This document shows, in pieces, positions 60,100 through 64,000 of a stretch of 64,000 bases of DNA. The number at the start of each line of letters is the position of its first letter. Position 1 is the stretch's first letter. Both the position numbers and the translations under genes were made by a program. The notes beneath the pieces were generated by a model. It saw only the letters and a list, made by a program, of their open reading frames with translations, was not told where the DNA came from and did not search any database. The stretch comes from Nephromyces sp. MM_2019 (taxonomy: Eukaryota > Apicomplexa > Aconoidasida > Nephromycida), in the NCBI GenBank assembly GCA_015657535.1, contig JADHZB010001096.1:126685-190684 (forward strand), written 5' to 3'.

Positions 60100-60865
60100 G
60101 GCTTAGCATCAAGTGCTAACCCCTAGAACAAATCGTATTAATTCTAATTCTATCTTTTTGGATGGCATATTGGGGGCTATTGCAGCATGAACTGAATGTG
60201 GATTCTACTTTATTTAATTTGTTGCTTTTCTTTGATTGTCGATTGTAATATCTGCATTTCTGGTCCTCCAAAGTTTTGGAGAGGGTAGTGTCTCTGCTCG
60301 CTTCATGACCGAGGTACCGGGGAGAAGAAATATATGGTGTCACAGCCAAGGGTATTGAATGCCACGGAAAAGTTATTTCATTGCTAATGCATCAGTTTCT
60401 ATCTCGGGAGTGGACGGAGCTCTCGGTCGACCGAAAGCACATGCATAAAATAGGCTTGAGTTAACCCTGACAACATACGACGCGTGTGCCGTGAGAGTGT
60501 TCAAACATTTCCGAGCTTTAGCAGAGCTATGGACCTGTTGTAGTTCTTATCTCAAGCGAAGCCATTCGTAAACTGGTTCTCGATGCAGACATTGAATGTA
60601 GAGGTAGCTATTTTCACTGCCGCTTCGCTCATCGTTTTTTTTCAAAGCAGCTTTGCTCGTATGGCCCATTAGACTAGCAGTCCTACATTAGATCTAATTT
60701 GAGCAGCTCATGAGACTTAAAGAAAGAAGCACATGTCCTTCAGTTATAGAGACAGCAGAGAGGATAACAGACTGGAAGTGGGGTCAAAAGATGCGATTTT
60801 TAGTGTTTCATTATTTTTTAGTTACTCATAACAAACTTGGCTTTAAGAATGCTTATATCTTGCAG
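60100..60865. other. Probable 5' part of the next gene, unresolved
   Basis: A plus-strand stretch behind CGAGCTTTAGCAG near 60525 reads SYGPVVVLISSEAIRKLVLD and could be an exon ending AGAG|GTAGCT, but its phase does not fit the best frame of the exon at 60866. Confidence 0.3.
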
Positions 60866-61066
60866 TACTTCCCTGGGACTACAATTTGCTTCCACAGCGC
60901 TACGTTCTGTCTTATTCATCTATGGCCCCTTGCCGCAAGGCCGCTTCTTCCGTCATCAATCTAATGAAAGTAGCATTAATCAGCAAAGTGAAGTAGGACA
61001 ACAGACTCTATGGCTCAAAGCTCGTAGAGTCGTGAAGGGTCTATCATACTGCTCGAAATTTATGCC
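60866..61066 (+). CDS. Internal exon of an unidentified gene
   Basis: The segment lies between acceptor CTTATATCTTGCAG and donor ATGCC|GTGAGC and is fully open in the frame (T)SLGLQFASTALRSVLFIYG, then polar and Gln/Ser-rich (SNESSINQQSEVGQQ) and basic (LKARRVVKGLSYCSK). It starts in phase 2 and ends in phase 2. The other two frames are also open for 30-45 codons, so the frame choice rests on the full-length opening and the strong donor. Confidence 0.38.
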
Positions 61067-64000
61067 GTGAGCTTGAACGTCGCATATGCGCCTCGTAGTT
61101 TTGGGAGCCACACCAAAAGGGATTTTTCTGGTAACCAAGGGTGAAAGCGCACCCCCGAATAAATGGAATCTCAAAAAAATATAATGTACAAGTAGCAGCA
61201 GACAACGGTTTAGGTTTCCTTCGTATCTGCGCTCTAGCTCATACCTTTGCTTCTGGCGCAGTTATTTATTTAGAACCTAACAGCTTATCATGCAGATATA
61301 AGAGGTTCGACTGCCTTTACGGGGCTGGTGTAAGCGATTTCCTAAGAAAATAGAAATTGCCTCTATAAGGAAACATAGCAAATTATAGTTAACTGCAAGC
61401 CTATTTAAGAATTTGGGCGACTACAAAAGCTTCAAAACTTACGCAGCAAGCATGCTCTGCAGAGTATGCATGCCGCCCAGGTTAGTACCACTCTGAATAT
61501 TGAAGTGGACTGAGACACGTAATGACGTTGCTTAATCACGCATCACCTTTTTGCCTACGAGGCAATGTACACCAACTTAGAAAAAAAAACACTAGCTCAA
61601 TGGTGGCTAAACCAACAGTAGCGAGACCAATTCCCATAGCATTCTCAAGAAATAACGCGAGTGGACACAAAAATAAGGAATTCATACGTTCGTGATATGA
61701 CCTTGGAAGTTACGTATACCGACACATGCTGGTAGGCTTGCTTCAATCTTTTTCATCTTCGGTACCTACAGGTAATCGCACTCCATTCGCTAGCAGGAAT
61801 TCCTATACTCATTTTGCATGCGAGGTCACCTCAGATATTCCTTGAAAAAGATGCCTGCGTTCGCAGCAGCTGTCAGGTAGTGGTAGCAGCACTGAAACAC
61901 ATCTACAGGGGACGCGAGTTACTGTAAAAGAGATTAATTGAGCCGCTATGCATTAACTTGGCATATGACAAAAAATGTGTGTTCGTTTTCAGGGAGTTCT
62001 CTCAAGGATGCTATTGTCGTCATACTACCTCTACAAGGTTATTTTCTCTCCCGTCTCGCCCAAAGCTAATCCAGAAATATATCCTCCTGCAGGCCTTGAT
62101 ATTTACATCACCACTACGTGTTGTACACCAATCAAGAGAGTCTAATCAGTGGAGAACGCGTATTTTTTCAAGAAAAAATACGAAAATTAATGATCGTATA
62201 CCTCTGCAATACCTTTAAGGTGACACTTTACTGCAGAGTACCAAATGTTTCACTCTACCGAGTGATTATAAATTATACAGTAGGGTAAGCATAGGATGCC
62301 CTTCCTTGCTGCTTAAAGAAATGCTATCATTGTCCCGAGACTACACATTCCCCGAGGGGGAATCGAACGACATCAGCACGCTTTCAATTTAAAATACTCG
62401 ACTTCAGGCTTTATTTCCTTCTACAAAGTGCCAGCAAAAGTTTCGGGCTTAGTTCCACGAAGGACGAAGAAGCGTTTTATAAAATAACAATTATGCTAGA
62501 TAAGATTGATGGATTGAAAAGATTCCAAAGAGTAAGGATACAGCCCTGACCTCGCTAGCTAATGAGCCGAAAACATCAGGTGAACCTACCTTAAGGAGGC
62601 ACATAATCAAAAATATCAAAACAAAGTTTTTGAACTAACAAGATATCACTGACAAACGTATGCGGTGCATTCCTTCCATCAAAAGTATTAGTTCGTAAGT
62701 GTGCCAAACATACGCATACAAGCTGCCATCTTTATTGCTCAAACATTGTGTTGCGGCATACGCGTTCCCGCTGGCTTTGGTGAGTATTTCGAAAACAGTT
62801 AAACTCCAAGCCGATTCATTCGAGTAAAAGTACAGACATCACATATAGCACGTGTAAAAAACATTGTAACATACATGCACTCCTCTAGAGCCTTTGAGGG
62901 TTATTAAAATCGTATTTATAGACAAGGGAAAAGTCTCGCCATGCATGGATGAATGAAGGTTTTTCTACTTTGAAAGGAAATAAAATAAGATCTTGGTTTC
63001 GAAGCAAAAAAACCCTAGTGGTGGCAAATTTTGACGCTCGTACTGCGCTAGCCATCAAAAGGTCAAAATATTCTTGAAATTAAATTCTGCTACCCACAAA
63101 AACAAAGAAATCGTGGCGCACTCACATACTGCCGGATATTAATAATAAAACGCAAAGCTTTTCCAAACAGAAGTTGAATTACACATTCTCAGAATAATAA
63201 CAAAAAGATGAATAAGCAAAAAAGGCAGTAAAGAAAATCAGGCAAAAGAGCAGAAGCAGAACTTACTACGCAGACATGAGGCTAGTGATAAAGCAAAACT
63301 CTTGATAACTTGAGGGACGATATCCGCAAATTATGCGCACGAAACCCAAATGTAATAGAAGTGAACACAATAACGATATAGAGACGCACAAAATGATACG
63401 ATACGAGAAAAACATAATACCGATGTGCTATAAAAATGCTTGAGCTACAACACAGCATATAATAGCCAAAAACGCAAGAAAGGCATAGCATGCCTATTCA
63501 ACTGGGTATAATCTTGACGAGACGAAGTAACCAATGTCTGACCATGAGAGAGAGGCGGAAAAACAATGAGAAATAGGAACTAAGCAAGATTTAAGCGTGG
63601 CAAGTACAGGAAATCTCATTGCCAAGTTTTCTCATGATATCTGAAGGGTGTTCGGTTGGGCAGACTACTAAGTTCAGATAATGAGGGAGCACTTTTAAGT
63701 TCATCGCACCTAACAACAGTGGCGCAGCCTACAAAGACACAGTAACACAGGGGAGAGTGTTTTGTTTCAAACAAAAACATAAAACTCATCAAAAGTATAG
63801 ACAGAATACAAGCTTTCCAGAGAGCAACCTTAAAGCTTAATTCCTAGCCGGAAACGATGAAGGCCACGCAGAAAATTTTTATTCATTCATTTTATCTCAA
63901 AAAGACACGCATTTCTACATACTATTTTGCAGTTTTCGAAAACTGAATGTACCTACTAAATTGTTAAATTACGTTTCTGAATCATAAAATTAACCTCAAT
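61067..64000. other. No firm gene to the window end
   Basis: Donor-like sites occur at 62780 (plus, CTTTG|GTGAGT, after an open hydrophobic stretch) and 63277 (minus, GCGTA|GTAAGT), but no partner exons were found. An 86-codon plus-strand frame (61958-62218) lacks support. GTTCGATTC near 62355 (minus) looks like a tRNA T-loop but does not fold. Confidence 0.3.

Noticed and set aside
62341..62400. tRNA-like T-loop (GTTCGATTC) on the minus strand
   Set aside because: The five bases before it do not pair with those after, and no D or anticodon arm could be drawn.

Overview
This window is nuclear DNA from a eukaryote, most likely a unicellular one. It is AT-rich, genes lie on both strands with no operon logic, and almost every recognisable gene is cut by GT-AG introns of 45 to about 2,100 bases with pyrimidine-rich 3' splice sites. 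TAA, TAG and TGA all end genes, so the code looks standard. One intron holds a short tract of AAACCCT telomere-type repeat, the type known from plants, green algae and many alveolates. That fits a protist but does not place it. No rRNA, convincing tRNA, CRISPR array or transposase was seen.

Layout. 0.3-2.7 kb (+): a two-exon unknown protein. 3.2-6.1 kb (+): a three-exon RsfS/Iojap ribosome-silencing factor, hidden from long-ORF searches. 6.4-9.7 kb: a possible exon, an LRR-like relic with a palindrome, and on the minus strand a small one-helix protein resembling the UQCC6/BRAWNIN complex III factor. 11.3-13.3 kb (-): an unknown 554-residue protein. 14-18.7 kb: mostly empty. 18.8-20.2 kb (-): a complete three-exon dUTPase, divergent from a small two-exon gene (+). 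22.8-28.7 kb (-): several small or fragmentary genes. 29.3-33.1 kb (+): a four-exon protein tentatively like Mediator subunit MED17, convergent with an LRR-like 3' end (-). 33.6-39.7 kb: sparse. 39.7-50.8 kb (-): six phase-consistent exons of a large IQ-motif, serine-rich protein whose 5' end was not found. 50.8-56.7 kb: minisatellites and small candidate genes. 56.7-59.2 kb (+): a two-exon class I SAM-dependent methyltransferase. 59.2-61.1 kb (+): a small three-exon gene and another exon. 61.1-64 kb: nothing firm.

All exon models were built by eye from reading frame, splice consensus and phase agreement. RsfS, dUTPase, the methyltransferase and the IQ-protein chain are well supported. Several 45-100 residue genes are phase-consistent but have no recognised homologue. 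The recognisable functions (organelle ribosome silencing, possible complex III assembly, nucleotide sanitation, small-molecule methylation, possibly transcription) are unrelated housekeeping roles, so the window reads as an ordinary gene-bearing region rather than one coordinated system.
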